Of a stretch of 64,000 nt of DNA, positions 21,417-33,000 are shown piece by piece. Position numbers and translations under genes: made by a program. The stretch is from positions 9,423,498 through 9,487,497 of the forward strand of contig NC_051082.1 in the NCBI RefSeq assembly GCF_004664715.2. Reading direction: 5' to 3'. The notes beneath the pieces were generated by a model, which saw nothing but the letters and a program-made list of their open reading frames with translations, was not told the origin of the DNA and did not search any database. Origin of the DNA: Peromyscus leucopus (Eukaryota > Chordata > Mammalia > Rodentia > Cricetidae). Each line of letters begins with the position of its first letter. Position 1 is the stretch's first letter.

Positions 21417-21612
21417 TGTGTATATATATATGTATATATGTGTGTGTGTTTTATGTATGTGTGTGTATGTGTGCATATTTGTGTGTATATGTGTGTATTT
21501 GTATATATGTATGTGTTTATGTATATGCGCGTATTTGTGTTTATGTATTTGTATATGTATGTGTACATATATATATATGTGTATGTGTATGTAAGTGTAT
21601 GTATAGTATGTG
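21417..21612. repeat. Degenerate (TG/TA)n tract
   Basis: About 195 bp of alternating TG, TA and TGTATT units, with TATATATA blocks at both ends. It is long alternating purine-pyrimidine DNA. Frames through it are Cys/Tyr/Val strings and are spurious. Confidence 0.93.
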
Positions 21613-21724
21613 TTTTATGCAGTTTGTGTTTATAATCTTTTCATGAAGATGCATATGAGTTTACTAAATACCAAGGAGGCAGGCTCCAGACATTTTTTTT
21701 TCCAGTTTATAGTTTGTGTTTGTA

Positions 21725-21965
21725 ATTTTTTTAACTATATAGAGACTTTAATTTTTATACAGTTGATTCTGCCCATCTTTTTTTAATGGCTGTGGATGGG
21801 TTTTGTGTTTGTCTTTTTCCTCTCCAGGATTCTGTACATGTCTAATGATCTTCCACCCCTTTCTCAGGCTTTTTATGACTTTACTATTTGAATTTAATCC
21901 ATCTGGAATTTATCTGGGAGTGAGAAGTGATATAGGGGTCCAGCTTATATTTGGGGGCTTATTTC
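21725..21965 (-). mobile_element. Ancient L1 ORF2 remnant
   Basis: The 'tttttatgactttact...tttaatccatctggaattt' then 'ataggggtccagctta' order is the antisense L1 ORF2 sequence. It is diverged and non-coding. Confidence 0.7.
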
Positions 21966-21999
21966 TATAATTTCATTTGTTTGTTTGCTTAATGTGTGT

Positions 22000-22140
22000 T
22001 AATGTGTGTGTGTGCATGTATGTGCCATGAAGTATATGTGATAAGGACAATTTGTGGGAGTTGAATCTCTCTTTCTATCACGTGGCCTCTGAGGATCGAA
22101 CTCAAGTACCTTTGCCTGCTGATCCATCACCAGCCAAGGG
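22000..22140 (-). mobile_element. B3-type SINE
   Basis: Antisense copy with a TG-rich tail, 'aatttgtgggagttgaatc', 'aggatcgaactcaag' and 'gctgatccatcaccagcc'. Confidence 0.8.
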
Positions 22141-23274
22141 AAGATTCTTTGACCTTCTGGTACCCAGGCTGCCCACTGCTGGGGTGGCCACAGGGGCTCG
22201 TGAAGGCCAAGGCTGCTGCAGGCCAGCGTCGGCTGCCGCACCCTGAGCGGCCAGCCCTTCTTACTGGGCCTGTGGGATGTGGATTTTTCGGGGTGTCCAT
22301 CTGGGCCAGTATTTCCTCATCCAAGCTCAGAGGTCCTGCTTTGAGCGCCCCATTTTGTCTGTCTCCACAGGCCCAGCGCTTCTTGCTTGCACAGACCCTT
22401 GGAAGGTGCACAGTGTGGAATGAGCTCACCTTGGGCCTGGCTCTGCTGACCCTTCACTCAGGTGACTTTGGGACTGAAGTCTGTTCTTTCATCTATCTTA
22501 GCCACACCCACACGGTCCCCAACCCTACCTCATGAGCTCCTGGAATAAAGTGCAGGAGGGTCAGAGTGGCATGCGGTGACTGCTGTAAGTGCCGCCGATG
22601 GGAAGTTGAGCTCTGGGCTGCCTCCGTCTCTGCTTCTGCATCCACTGCATCCATCCTCCAACATGTCAGCAGCTGTGATGTGGGAACTCCTTCTCAGGGA
22701 TGTCTCCTTTTCAGCGAAGTAATTAATTGAAGCTGGAAGAATTACATTTTATCTCCTGGTGGGACATGGCATTTTTCCTTTGTCATATTTTGGTGAAAGG
22801 ATAGAGATCCTGAACAGTTTCCCTCTGCTGGGCACCGGATCATCCCTCAGCACTGTTTCTAAGTCCTTGGTGTCTGAGGGTGTTCAGAAGGGTCAGGGAA
22901 GCTGGGTGCAGAATCAGGTCTTTGAAGAGCACGGAGCAGGGAACCCAGCAACTGTCTATTAAGAAGAAAGTTCTGGCCCTGGGGGTCCAGCTGATCCTGA
23001 TGAGAACCAGTTCTCTTCAATGCCTCAGTTTCTCCTGCTAGGTCTGCAAAGAGACCTCACACCACAGGAGCAGCAATCTAGAGACTATCCATGGAGACTA
23101 GTGGAGAGTGGGTTCCGAGATCTCACCAGCTCAGCTGAGACCAGCATCACCCCTTCCTGTGGACTTTGGCCAGCTCCCTTTCCTTGTCTGTGCCCCCACG
23201 GGGATGGCTCTGCATTCACTATGGAGCTAGTGAGATCACATAACTGAGGTACTCAGTGCGGAGCTGGGTAGGCA
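22141..23274. other. Unique sequence
   Basis: No repeat was recognised. TAATTAATTGA lies at 22720-22730 next to 'agctggaagaattacatttt'. A 128-codon frame (22149-22535) has no recognisable domain. Confidence 0.4.
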
Positions 23275-23287
23275 GCGCGCGCGCACA

Positions 23288-23332
<45 letters not shown>
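23275..23332. repeat. (CG)n(CA)n tract
   Basis: A CGCGCGCG-type start followed by about 22 CA units. It is alternating purine-pyrimidine throughout. Confidence 0.95.
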
Positions 23333-23333
<1 letters not shown>

Positions 23334-23384
23334 AAACCAACAACAGATAAACATAACACACATTTAAACAGAAAAGATTAGATG

Positions 23385-23650
23385 GAGCAGGCAGAGCGGT
23401 GATGCCTAGAATCCAGCTCTCAGGAGGCGGAACCAGCTTTGGTTACCAAGTGAGACCCTATTTCACAGAAACAAACAGACGAATAACAATGAAAAGGTAA
23501 AAATAGCCAGACGATGGTGGCGCACACCTTTGATCCCAGCACTCGGGAGACAGAGGCAGGTGGATCTCTGTGAGTTCGAGGCCAGCCTGGGTCTACAGAG
23601 TGAGATCCAGGAAAGGCGCAAAGCTACACAGAGAAAATCAAAAGAAAAAA
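23385..23650 (+). mobile_element. Two B1 SINEs in tandem
   Basis: A worn sense copy (about 23385-23490) is followed by a well-preserved one (about 23505-23650) with 'atggtggcgcacacctttg', 'gttcgaggccagcctggg' and 'aaaggcgcaaagctacacag'. The last segment is the B1 variant typical of cricetids. Confidence 0.88.
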
Positions 23651-23754
23651 ATAAAATGCAAAGGATACAGCATTTTTCTCGTGTTGTTAGGGCTAGAAGA
23701 AAGCATTTCAGGATCTCTAAACATTCTAGATTAGATTCTTAAACCCATGTCCAT

Positions 23755-23835
23755 GGATTTTTTTTTAAGAGCCGCTTTATTGAAGTATGATTGACATACG
23801 AGGAACTGTATATATTTAATGTCTGCATCCAGGCA
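23755..23835 (-). mobile_element. Ancient L1 3'-UTR remnant
   Basis: 'ctttattgaagtatgattg acatacgagg' followed by 'tatatatttaatg' is the antisense L1M-type 3' end. Confidence 0.65.
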
Positions 23836-24091
23836 AGTTGGCAGCCGAGCACAGACTCACAGTTCTCACTCCCGTCGGTATCAGAAGCATGACCGTAGCT
23901 GCAGATGCCTCCTGCAGCCATCCCCCATCCTCTCCTTCCCTCCCCCACTTCCTCTGGTCATCTTGCATTACTCAAAATGCGATCTGCTCTGTTAGTTGGG
24001 CTGTGGCTGAAACAAATATATCGAGGTCAGTCAACATATAGGGAAAATATTTGTTTTGGCTCATGGTTTTGGAGGTCTCTGCCCATAGTGT

Positions 24092-24172
24092 GTGTATGTG
24101 ACATTGTTGGGTATGGAGCCCAGGGCCTCGTGCATGCTTGGCAAGTGCTGTCACTGAACCACACTCAAAGCC
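24092..24172 (-). mobile_element. ID/B4-type SINE fragment
   Basis: 'gtatggagcccagggcctc', 'catgcttggcaagtgctg' and 'cactgaaccacactcaaagc' form an antisense ID-like half. Confidence 0.75.
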
Positions 24173-24411
24173 CAAGTTCTTGAGTGACAGCCTTTGCTTT
24201 GGGTTTGGAGTGGCACATCTTGGGGGAGGCCTGTGGCAGAGCAGAGTTGCCCGCTCTACATCAGGGAAGTGAAAGGGAGGAGAAGAAGGCATTGGGGTCA
24301 CACTTCCCTCTTGCACTTGGAAGTGGCGTGTTTCTTGGCAGGATTGCCCCCTCCCCGACCCCAGGCTCTGGCCTCCATTGTGCCACCCCTTGAATTGAGT
24401 GTGGCATTTTA

Positions 24412-24735
24412 ATTTTTATTTTATTTTATTTTATTTTATTTTTTTTTTTTGGTTTTTCGAGACAGGGTTTCTCTGTGTAGCTTTGTGCATTTCCTGGGAC
24501 TCACTTGTAGCCAAGGCTCTCGAACTCACAGAGATGGCTCTGCCTCCGAGATTGTGCGCCAAGTGTTTTTTTCGTTTGTTTGTTTGTTTTTTGAGAGACA
24601 GGGTTTCTCTGTGTAGCTTTGGAGCCTGTCCTGGATCTCACTCTGTAGACCAGGCTGGCCTCGAACTCACAGAAATCCACCTGGCTCTGCCTCCCCAGTG
24701 CTGGGATCAAAGGCGTGAGCCACCACTGCCCGGCT
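24412..24735 (-). mobile_element. Dimeric B1 SINE
   Basis: Two antisense B1 units lie head to tail. One (about 24450-24563) lacks the part at its SINE 5' end. The other (about 24564-24735) is complete and is joined to the first by a T-rich linker. Only the pair as a whole is bounded by a target duplication, TGGCATTTTA at 24402-24411 and 24736-24745. This points to one retrotransposition of a B1-B1 transcript. Confidence 0.82.
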
Positions 24736-25174
24736 TGGCATTTTATTTTAAAGACTCCTCATCCGAGGTCCCTGCAGCACTGGTCTGTTTGTGTGTAGTT
24801 CACTGTAACGAATACCATATCCTCTGGTTTGCCCGTGTTTCCACAAACTGCTCTTTGTGCTGGATTTGCTTCTGCTCCAACATTCCCTTATGCGGAACTC
24901 CACGTCGTCTAGGGTACACAGGGATTACTTCTGTCTGGGCTGTTGGGGTGCATGTGGCCGCCCTGGATGCAGAGTGAGCTTCAAGGTCCCAACTTCAATT
25001 CCTTTGGATGCACATCTGGAACTGGAGCATGGTTAAAATGTTTTAAAACGATAACAGAGTTGGAGGGGAGGCAGAGAAAAGGGAATCCTTGTAGGTCGTG
25101 GCTGTAATTTAAAGTGGGGTAGCCACTGTAGGAAACAGTATGGAGGGCCCTTGTAAAGCTAAAACAAAAACAAG

Positions 25175-25330
25175 TGTGTTGATGCAGACCTGCCATCTTC
25201 AGCACTGGGGAGGCAGAGGCAGGCGGATCTCTGTGAGTTCAAGGCCAGCCTGGTCTACAAAGCAAGTTCCAGGACAGCCAGGGCTACAGAGAAAAACCCT
25301 GACTCAACACAAACAAACAAACAAACAACC
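25175..25330 (+). mobile_element. B1 SINE
   Basis: Sense copy: 'gaggcagaggcaggcggatc', 'tcaaggccagcctggtctac', 'cagccagggctacagag', then a (CAAA)n tail. Confidence 0.92.
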
Positions 25331-26344
25331 CAAAGAAAAAGAAAAAGTGAAAAAAAAGCCGCCTGAGAGTAGCGAACCTTAATTGAGAAAATACCCATAA
25401 GGCCAGGTTGTAGGCAAGCCTATTGGGCATTTTCTTTAATTGATGGGGACGGCTCCGCCCATTGTGGGTGGGGCCAGCCGACGCACCCTCTTGAGAGCCT
25501 GCCTCAAACAAAACTAACTAGGCAAACACAAGCAAACAAGAGGCGGTCTCTGCGGCTGCTTCCTCCCTGTAGCACTGTGTTCTCCAGGCTGTCACACCCC
25601 TGTAGAAATTTGTAGTACCGCAGACCTCATTTCCACAGCCAAACATGACCCCGCTGTGGGCCTGTTCGCCCCCCCCCGCCCCCCCGTTGTCTATCTACAA
25701 ATGATTTCACTTTATCACGTTAATTCATTTACCGCGTACGCTGGCCTGGAACTCTGTCTAGTGTACCAGGCTGGCCTTGAATCTGTAAGATGCTGTTGCC
25801 CCAGCTCCCAGTCATGCCCCACCACACACTGCTGGGCTGACTCTATTTACAAGAAATGCTCAGAACTAGCAGGGGCGTAGAGATGGAGGGTTCGGCGGGA
25901 TAGAGGGGCTCGCTGCTATGGGGATGGGGTTGCTTTCGGGGACCCACAGACTTCCCAGAATTAGATGGCCGTGGGACCCTGTGGGTTCACCAGAACCCTT
26001 TCAATCCTATGACTGTCTCGGTGTGTGGACCGTGTGTGAAAAGGCTGCTTAAACGATAACAAAGGTTCGCGCTTTGGGAAACTTTGCCACGTAGACAATA
26101 CCAGTGTCACCCTTTGTCACAGAGGACAAGGCTGTAAGTGCTGACACCGACTGCCTGCTGAAGCATTAGCAATTGGTAGCCATCAGCAAAAAATAAAATA
26201 AGATTTTTTTTTTCCAGGATTGGATCAGAGTGTCCCTCCTGTATCGTTTACTAATACGGCATTTCACGCCGGCAGCCAGCACGGTGAAAAGGCACATTGA
26301 TTTCTAGCTTGTGGTGGCAGGGGGGATTTTTAAAAAAGGCGACT
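25331..26344. other. Mostly unique sequence
   Basis: A C-rich run lies at 25669-25687 and a worn antisense B1 at about 25738-25828 ('ctggcctggaactctgtc'). The remainder is unrecognised. Confidence 0.45.
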
Positions 26345-26502
26345 TGTGTATTGTATGCGTGGGTGTGCACACGACACAGCATGTGTGAGGTCAGAGGACA
26401 GCTCCTGGGAGTTGGTGGTCCTCTCCTTCCACCAGACGGGTCCCGGAGTTTGAGCCCAGGTCAAGTTTGATGGCAAGGGCCTTCACCCACTGAGGCATCC
26501 AC
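26345..26502 (-). mobile_element. B3-type SINE
   Basis: Antisense copy: 'gtgaggtcagaggacagctcc', 'gagtttgagcccaggtc' and 'acccactgaggcatcc'. Confidence 0.8.
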
Positions 26503-26620
26503 GGCAGGGGGATTTTAACATGTCAGTGTTGCATCTCACAGAGGGAAAGTCCTGGCTACTGTCTCACCAAACCAAAGTCAAATGTGAACCAAGGGGCACT
26601 GGCGTTTGGCCACCTGTTTG

Positions 26621-26742
<122 letters not shown>

Positions 26743-27803
26743 TTTAATTCCTCTCAGGCTGACAGCTCCTGACAAGCCAGTTCCCTACCTTCTGACCCAT
26801 CTCTCCCAATCTCCCAAGGTGCTGGGATCCAGTGATGGAGTGGATTAAAAATGGCCACTGTCTACCAGAGGCAGGCTTGGGTTGCAGCCTTCCCTATTCC
26901 TGTGATATCGTTACCCTCTCATGGGCTTGACATCACTGCTCTTGGAGAGAGTAAGTGGTAGCCACACCCACCAGAGTCCCTCTTGGAAGAGACCAAGTCC
27001 CCTCTAGCCTGCTTTCCTCCAGGGCACCCAGCACAGAGAGAGCTTCCTGCCTGGATCTCCCAGGTTCCTAGACTCTGTCTGCCCCACCTCTCCTCTGTGC
27101 CCTAGGTCAGCCACCTCTTGATGGCTTTCCTGTCTCTTATCACAGCGACATGCCACAGCCTGGGGCTTGGATAGAAGTCGCCTTTTCTGGCTTCTGCAAG
27201 CAGACACCCCCCAGCTCCTTAGCTAGAAAGACCTTGACCTGTGTGCCATTCCAAAATATCTACTGGATAAGGCAATGTCTGCTTCTGTGAAACCTCTAGT
27301 CCATCCCGCACGACTCCCGGAGGGTGACCGCGGAATCGGAAATTCCCCCATGCACGTTGTGAGCCCTCCTCTAGGTATTCATCCTGTCTCCTCTGGTTGC
27401 CTGCAGGCCAGGCAGGCAGCTACTCACAGCTGGAAGGTGTGTTCTTGTTGATTCAAGTGTGACTCTGCTTGGACCCGGCTGCAGACAAGTGTTGAGCGTG
27501 TCCCGCGAGGCAGGCTTTGTGTGAGGTGTGGTAGCTTACAAAGAAGTCTAACATGGACTTGCTTGGGCAGAGCTGGCCGTTCAAGGCAGGGATGTGAAAG
27601 AGCAAGGTGGTCAGAGCTCAGATACCATGCTTTGGGACACAAGGAAAACATTTAACAGGAAGACCTGACCTGGGTGGTGCTGGTACCCGTTGAGAAGGCC
27701 CTCCAGGACTTTTCGCCTTGGCAGAACCCTTTCTCATTAAGAAAAAACACTTTTTTTTACAAGTTCATTAATAAAAAACCAGGTGGCCGGATTCATCGTT
27801 ACA
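26743..27803. other. Unique sequence, nothing recognised
   Basis: Only a short SINE remnant (26743-26830) is visible. No coding or RNA signal could be supported. Confidence 0.45.
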
Positions 27804-27818
27804 TACAGTCAGCTTTTC

Positions 27819-28001
27819 TTTTCTTTTTTTTAAAGATTTATTTATTTATTATATATACAGCATGTATGCCTGCATGCCAGAAGAGGGCACCAGATCTCAT
27901 TACAGATGGTTGTGAGCCACTATGTGGTTGCTGGGAATCGAACTCAGGTCCTCTGGAAGAGCAGTCAGTGCCCTTAACCGCTGAGCCATCTCTCCAGCCC
28001 C
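27819..28001 (-). mobile_element. B2 SINE, well preserved
   Basis: Complete antisense B2: 'aaagatttatttatttatt', 'cagaagagggcaccagatc', 'aatcgaactcaggtcctctg' and 'ctgagccatctctccagccc'. A perfect 15-bp target duplication, TACAGTCAGCTTTTC, lies at 27804-27818 and 28002-28016, so it is a fairly recent insertion. Confidence 0.96.
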
Positions 28002-28240
28002 TACAGTCAGCTTTTCATTCTTTTGTTTTTAAATGAAATCAAGCTTTCTAAACTCCAGCGGTCCTAGATATCATAACTGCTGTGCCCAGAGCTTCTGGGA
28101 AAGCATGGCATCTGGAAAAGACAACCAAGTTGATGGGTCAAGATAGCTGGCCCTTCAGCTTCCCAGGGATTCTTGTCTCCACCTTCCATCTTACTGTAGG
28201 AATGCTGGGATCGCAGGCATGCAACACTGCTGGCCTTCAA

Positions 28241-28287
28241 TTGTGTGTGTGTGTGTGTGTGTGTCTGTCTGTCTGTCTGTCTGTCTT
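28241..28287. repeat. (GT)n(CTGT)n microsatellite
   Basis: About 12 GT units followed by about six CTGT units. Confidence 0.95.
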
Positions 28288-28429
28288 ATTTGTGCATACA
28301 GGTGTGCAGTGCCTGTGGAGGACAGAAGAGGGCCTTGGGTTCCCTGGAGCAGGAATTTAAGGGGGTCATGGGTCACATGTTTCCCGTGTCTGCTCAACTC
28401 TGCCACCTGTAGGTAATTACTGATTTCTT

Positions 28430-28640
28430 GTTTGTTTTGAGATAGGGGCTCATTCTGTAGGCCAGGCTAGCCTCCTCCAACCCTTGATCCTCCTGCCTCT
28501 GACTCCCTGGGGTTGAGATTATGGGTGTGAACCCCATGTCTGGTCTCTGCTTACTGATTGTTTTTTGTTGGTTTGATTTGGTTTTTCGAGACAGGGTTTC
28601 TCTAGGTAACTGCCTTGGCTGTCTCTTAACTCAAAGCAGA
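28430..28640 (-). mobile_element. Two B1-type remnants
   Basis: An older antisense copy (about 28434-28540, 'ttgagataggggctcattc') and a truncated younger one (about 28578-28640, 'tttttcgagacagggtttctc') that stops after about 60 bp. Confidence 0.75.
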
Positions 28641-28784
28641 AGTGGAGGTGGAGGTCAAGGTGGGCAGGGGACCTATCTGCTCCAGTTCCCCAGGCCTCAG
28701 CAGCCTCTTTCGAACAAGTCTTTTCTCCAAATCTGTTAGTGTGGGTGTGGAAGCAGAGGGGTGGCCAGGTGATGGTTGAAAAGT

Positions 28785-28925
28785 CCCAGGTAGAGCTGGC
28801 AAGAAGACTCAACGGATAAAGGCCCGATGACCCACACCCAGTCCCTGGATGAATGGTGGACCTCCACAGCACACTGTGAGATGAGTATACTCATGCTCAC
28901 ACAACAACACGCATCCTAAGTCTCA
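28785..28925 (+). mobile_element. B3-type SINE remnant
   Basis: Sense copy: 'gagctggcaagaagactcaac', 'cccagtccctggatgaatgg', ending in a CACAC-rich tail. Confidence 0.7.
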
Positions 28926-29009
28926 AAAAGGAAGGAAGGAAGAAATAAGGGACAGCCATAAATTTAGCACATAGCTCCTCTTCTAGTCAGAAATGTGGCA
29001 CAGAGCACA

Positions 29010-29330
29010 GAGTCTAGTGCCGTGGTACCCGGTTGTGATCTTAGTTAGGAGTCTGAGGCAGGGGGATTGGGAGTTCTAGGCTATGTATCAAGATTCTGCC
29101 TCTAAATAAATGAATACATACATACATACATACATACATGCATGCATACATACATACATATATACATACAACATACATGCATACATACATACATACATAC
29201 ATGCATACATACATACATAATGAGCTCGATGTGATGGCACAAGGCTGTAACCCCAGAACACGGTAGGTGCAAGCAGGAGAATCAGGAGTTCAAGGCCATT
29301 CTTATCTCACATGGGGGGGGTGGTTTGAGA
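29010..29330 (+). mobile_element. Two B1-type remnants around a (CATA)n tract
   Basis: One sense B1-like copy (29010-29110) ends in an extended CATA/CATG tract (29112-29219, about 27 units). A second, worn copy (29223-29330) follows. Confidence 0.78.
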
Positions 29331-29439
29331 CCATCCTAGAAAGAGCCTACTGAAGACACACGTCGTTCACAGATGTCTGGTTTGCAAATAGGACTTTGTT
29401 CTCATGTGTTTTTTCCCCCTCTCTTTTCTTTTCCTTTCT

Positions 29440-29652
29440 CAACAGAATCTCATTTAGCCCAGGCTGGCCTCAAGCTCTCTAGGTAGCCAAGGGTGGCCTA
29501 GAACTTCTGATTCTCCTGTGCTCCACCTCCTGGGTGCTGGGATTACAGACTCGCATCACCACACTCTGTTTATGCAGTACCAGGGGTTGAACTCAGGCCT
29601 TCCTTCGTGCCAGGCCAGCGCTCTACCCACCGAGCCACATCCCCAGCCCCCG
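29440..29652 (-). mobile_element. B4 SINE
   Basis: Antisense composite: B1-like half ('tagcccaggctggcctcaag', 'tgctgggattacagactcgc') then ID-like half ('caggggttgaactcaggcc', 'accgagccacatccccagcc'). Confidence 0.88.
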
Positions 29653-30764
29653 GTTGGGTTTTCTCAAAGCATGGCCTGCCTGTTACCGATCCGGTGGTTT
29701 AAAGAGGTGAGTGGCTGGAACCTGGCTTGGTCATGGAGCATCCCAAAGCTTTGTCCACATGTCCACATCCACCTGAACAGCCCTGTTGAGGTCGGGTGGA
29801 GGGAAGAGAGATGCTCTTCTGCATAGAAGGCAGGAGGCACGGGTGTGTATAGCGGCTTACGTAGCCCTTGTCGGGAAAGATGGGGTTGAGGCTGCCACAC
29901 TCCGTTCCAGCTGCAGCCTCGATTGGCTCGCCCTCTACCTGTCTGCACTCCCATCTATTCTTTGCCGCTTGGTGTTGACCCACGGTGCAGATGCCTTTCG
30001 AAAGGCTTGTCTTGCTGTGGCACATCTCGGTGTTTCTGGACAGTTGTCAGCCAGGCCTGGGCTGCGTTTCTCAGCGGCCCATCCTAAAGATGCCTCCCCA
30101 CAGGAAGTGATTGGGGGTGTCAGCCTGGGAAGTACCTCCAGCTTGCTGAGGTGGGCTTTCCAGAGGGTGGTGGCCCGAGTCAGCGCTCTTTAAATTTGTC
30201 ACTTCTCCCAGTGACACAGAGTAAATGAGATCTGAGTTCAGGTCCGTGATTCCCCAGCCTGGGCATAGACGCTCTCAGCAGACCACTCACCCAGGCCAGA
30301 GCAGCGAGCATAAAAGCCCAGATCTGTTCATGTGCTGGCCCCACACAGTCCTGAACAACAACAGGTCATTGTGGTCATTGTAGTCATACAGCAGAGGGCC
30401 GGATGTTCAGCCAAGGCCACCCACCTCACAGCGATGTTTACCACAACTGCCTGCCGCCAAAGCGAGACTCCAGACAACCTGGATCCAGAGTCCTCCCTTC
30501 TAACCACGGCACCCCAAGACAAAACCAAACTCCCTTTCCCCTACCCAATCAAACCCACAGTCATCAAACCAACATCTTGAGGCTATCGAGCATTGGTGAG
30601 GTCACCGGGAGACATCTGTACCGGATTACCAGGAGCCTGTGGAGTTCGGGGACACTTCCATCTTACCTGTGTTTATTTTTGCAATATGGGAAAGCGTCAC
30701 CCGTGGTTTGAGTTCCTAACTCACTTAAAAAGAGAGAGTGGTGAAGGTCTGTCATTCCGACTAC
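29653..30764. other. Unique sequence
   Basis: No repeat was recognised beyond a possible MIR scrap near 30205-30250. Several overlapping frames of up to 135 codons show no known domain. Confidence 0.45.
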
Positions 30765-30925
30765 TCCCCCTGGAAGCTGAGGCAGGAGGATTGTAAATTC
30801 AAGCTCGGCCTGGTTTACTGAGCAAGATCCTGTTTCAAAATAAAAACTGCAAGAAGCGGGCTGGCAATATACCTCGGTGGTGGAGGGCCTGCCCTGCATT
30901 CAGTTTCCGGTACTGGAAAAACAAA
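30765..30925 (+). mobile_element. B1 remnant then ID/B4 fragment
   Basis: 'gaagctgaggcaggaggattg' to 'caagatcctgtttcaaaat' is B1-like. 'gggctggcaatatacctcgg' to 'gcattcagtttccggtact' is an ID-like half. Confidence 0.75.
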
Positions 30926-30964
30926 ACAAGAATGTAAAAAGAAAGAAAGAAAATAAAAGAAAGA

Positions 30965-31282
30965 GAAGACACGTTGGTGAAGTGCTGTCTTGCAGGCACG
31001 AGGGCTTGGGCTTGGTTTGATTCCCCAGAACCCATGTGAAAGAAGCTAGAGGTAGTAGTGGAGGCTTGTAACCCCGGGGGCCAGCATGGCAGAGGAGGCC
31101 GTTCAGGGAGGCTCTCTGGCCGTTCACATTAGCCTGCTTGGCAAGCTCCAGCCAATGAGAGACCCTGTCTCAAAAACCAAGGTGAATATGAGCTGATCAC
31201 CTGATCCCAGGATGCTAGACATCTGTCCTGTGGCTTCCACACGCTTGCACACACAGGGACACAATGTGCCAGTGTGTGTATA

Positions 31283-31335
<53 letters not shown>
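30965..31335 (+). mobile_element. B4-type composite SINE with (CA)n tail
   Basis: Sense order: 'ggtttgattccccagaaccc', 'ttgtaaccccgggggcc', 'ccagccaatgagagaccctg', 'gtggcttccacacgc', then about 25 CA units (31284-31335). The same composite recurs at 39130-39390 and 46094-46404. Confidence 0.82.
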
Positions 31336-31338
<3 letters not shown>

Positions 31339-31419
31339 TACACATATAACTTTTTTTTTGAAAGTGGAAGGTAAGAATCAAAGATAACGGGAAGAAAGCG
31401 ATCTCTGGATCCAGAACTC

Positions 31420-32375
31420 CGATGCGGGCTTTGAACATCGGCTCCTGGCTGCAGTGTCCACCCCCTGCCCGCCCCGCTCCCCGCCCCGCCCCCTTCCATC
31501 TTGGGAAACCTTTTCTTTTTTCTTTTTCTTTTTTTTTTTTTTTTTTTTTTTTTTCACCTCAAGGCACATGGATTGCCTGACGGCCCCTGTGTCCTGGGCT
31601 CCGTGCCAGGCTCCTTGGCTATTTCCAAAAGAACCCCGGGGCGCGTCCCCACACTGTCCTCCTTTCCACTTCTGTCCCGTGGCCCTCCCCCAGTGCCACA
31701 GTGGCTGTAAAATGGGTAGAGACCCCAGCTGCGGAGCCGGGGTAGGGCAGCCAGCCATTCTCCCCTCAGCTCTGAAGTGCGATGGGAGCTGGGGGGGGGC
31801 GGGGGTCCCTGCTGGGACAACATTTACTTTGTACAGTGGCCAGGAGAGAGGGCGAGAGGAGGGGGTGGGGTGGGGCGCTGAGCGTACCCCATTCCAAAAT
31901 ATTTCCGACAAAACCTGGCACTTCTGGTTCTCATTAAAAGCCCGAACTTTGGAACAGATTCCATCCCGCAGCCCTCGCCTGGAAGGGGTGGGTGGGGGGA
32001 AGGGGGTTCGGCAGAGACTTCGGCCCCGTAACCACAACAAAAATAGCTTCTCCCGGGAAAGCGCACCATACTAACAAGGCCACTTTTGTTTTTTTTTTCT
32101 CTCTCCTGCCATCTGGCTGGGGATGCCAGGGGCTGGCTCTGGTCCTGACTCCTTTGGCAGAGAAGGGACCGGAGCTGGGTGGCACTGCGGACAACTTCTC
32201 AGCCTCCTGGCAGAGAGGGCCATGTAAGGCCACCTTCAGATAGCCAGCCTGGAATCCAGGGCAGATGGAGCCCTCGCCCAGCCCAACTCTGCTTCTGCTC
32301 CCGGCGCGCAGGAAGTGTGGTTCCGGCAAGACAGCCACAAGCCGGTGGAGATTGGTCTCAGGCTTGCAGAATGTT
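31420..32375. other. Unique, GC-rich sequence
   Basis: It contains a C-rich Sp1-type cluster (31464-31495), a T-rich tract (31511-31554) and G-rich runs (31790-31805, 31857-31875). Two overlapping frames of 206 and 220 codons on opposite strands run through the T/A tract and have no recognisable domains. Confidence 0.4.
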
Positions 32376-32381
32376 CTAGAG

Positions 32382-32584
32382 CAGGGGTTCTCAACCTTCC
32401 TAACGCTGTGACCCTTTAATATTGTTCCTCATGTTGTGGTGACCCTCCCTCCCCCAACCATAAGAGTATTTTCCTTGCTATTTCATAACCGTAATTTTGC
32501 TGCTGTTACGAATCGTTAATGTAAATATTTTTTGGAGACAGAGGTTTGCTAAGTGGGTCAAGACCCACAGGTTGAGAACCACTG
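32382..32584 (+). mobile_element. URR1-type hAT element
   Basis: The terminal inverted repeats read 'caggggttctcaacctt' and 'aggttgagaaccactg'. The interior has 'ttcctcatgttgtggtgacc' and 'gtaattttgctgctgtt'. The left flank TTCTAGAG fits the nTCTAGAn target preference of these elements. The right flank has changed. Confidence 0.9.
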
Positions 32585-33000
32585 GCTTACTCTGTCATGG
32601 AGGGGGAACAGTTGCCTAGAATATCTTTAGGATTTTATCATCCCCCACATCCCATGCCAAACACAGGCAAGGTTTGGACTTTAAACTGAGTGGAATCTGG
32701 GCTCTGAGGTTTGTATCTGGGTATTGAGGCACCATGAGATTCTGCAGCCGTGAGAGTCAGGTGGTCTTTGGGCTGACACTTGTCCATCAAGCCTGGATCA
32801 GAGCAGATTTAAGGCTTAGGCACAGCGCAGGGCAGAAGAGCCCTGAGGTCAAGGGCTTATTGCTTGTAGAACTGGGACCCTCTGTGCTACACCAAGGTGC
32901 ATTGGTTCGCTGGAGAATTCTTGGGATTGTTCCTTGGCAGGGTATATCTGAGCAAGCCACTGCTCACCCCTGGTCCAAGGTCCATCCAGCTATTCAAATG
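32585..33000. other. Unique sequence
   Basis: No repeat except that 32945-32994 is the first copy of a local duplication (second copy 33963-34012). Confidence 0.5.

Noticed and set aside
31378..32074. Overlapping 206- and 220-codon frames on opposite strands
   Set aside because: Both pass through a T/A homopolymer tract that would encode Phe or Lys runs. GC-rich DNA explains the lack of stops.
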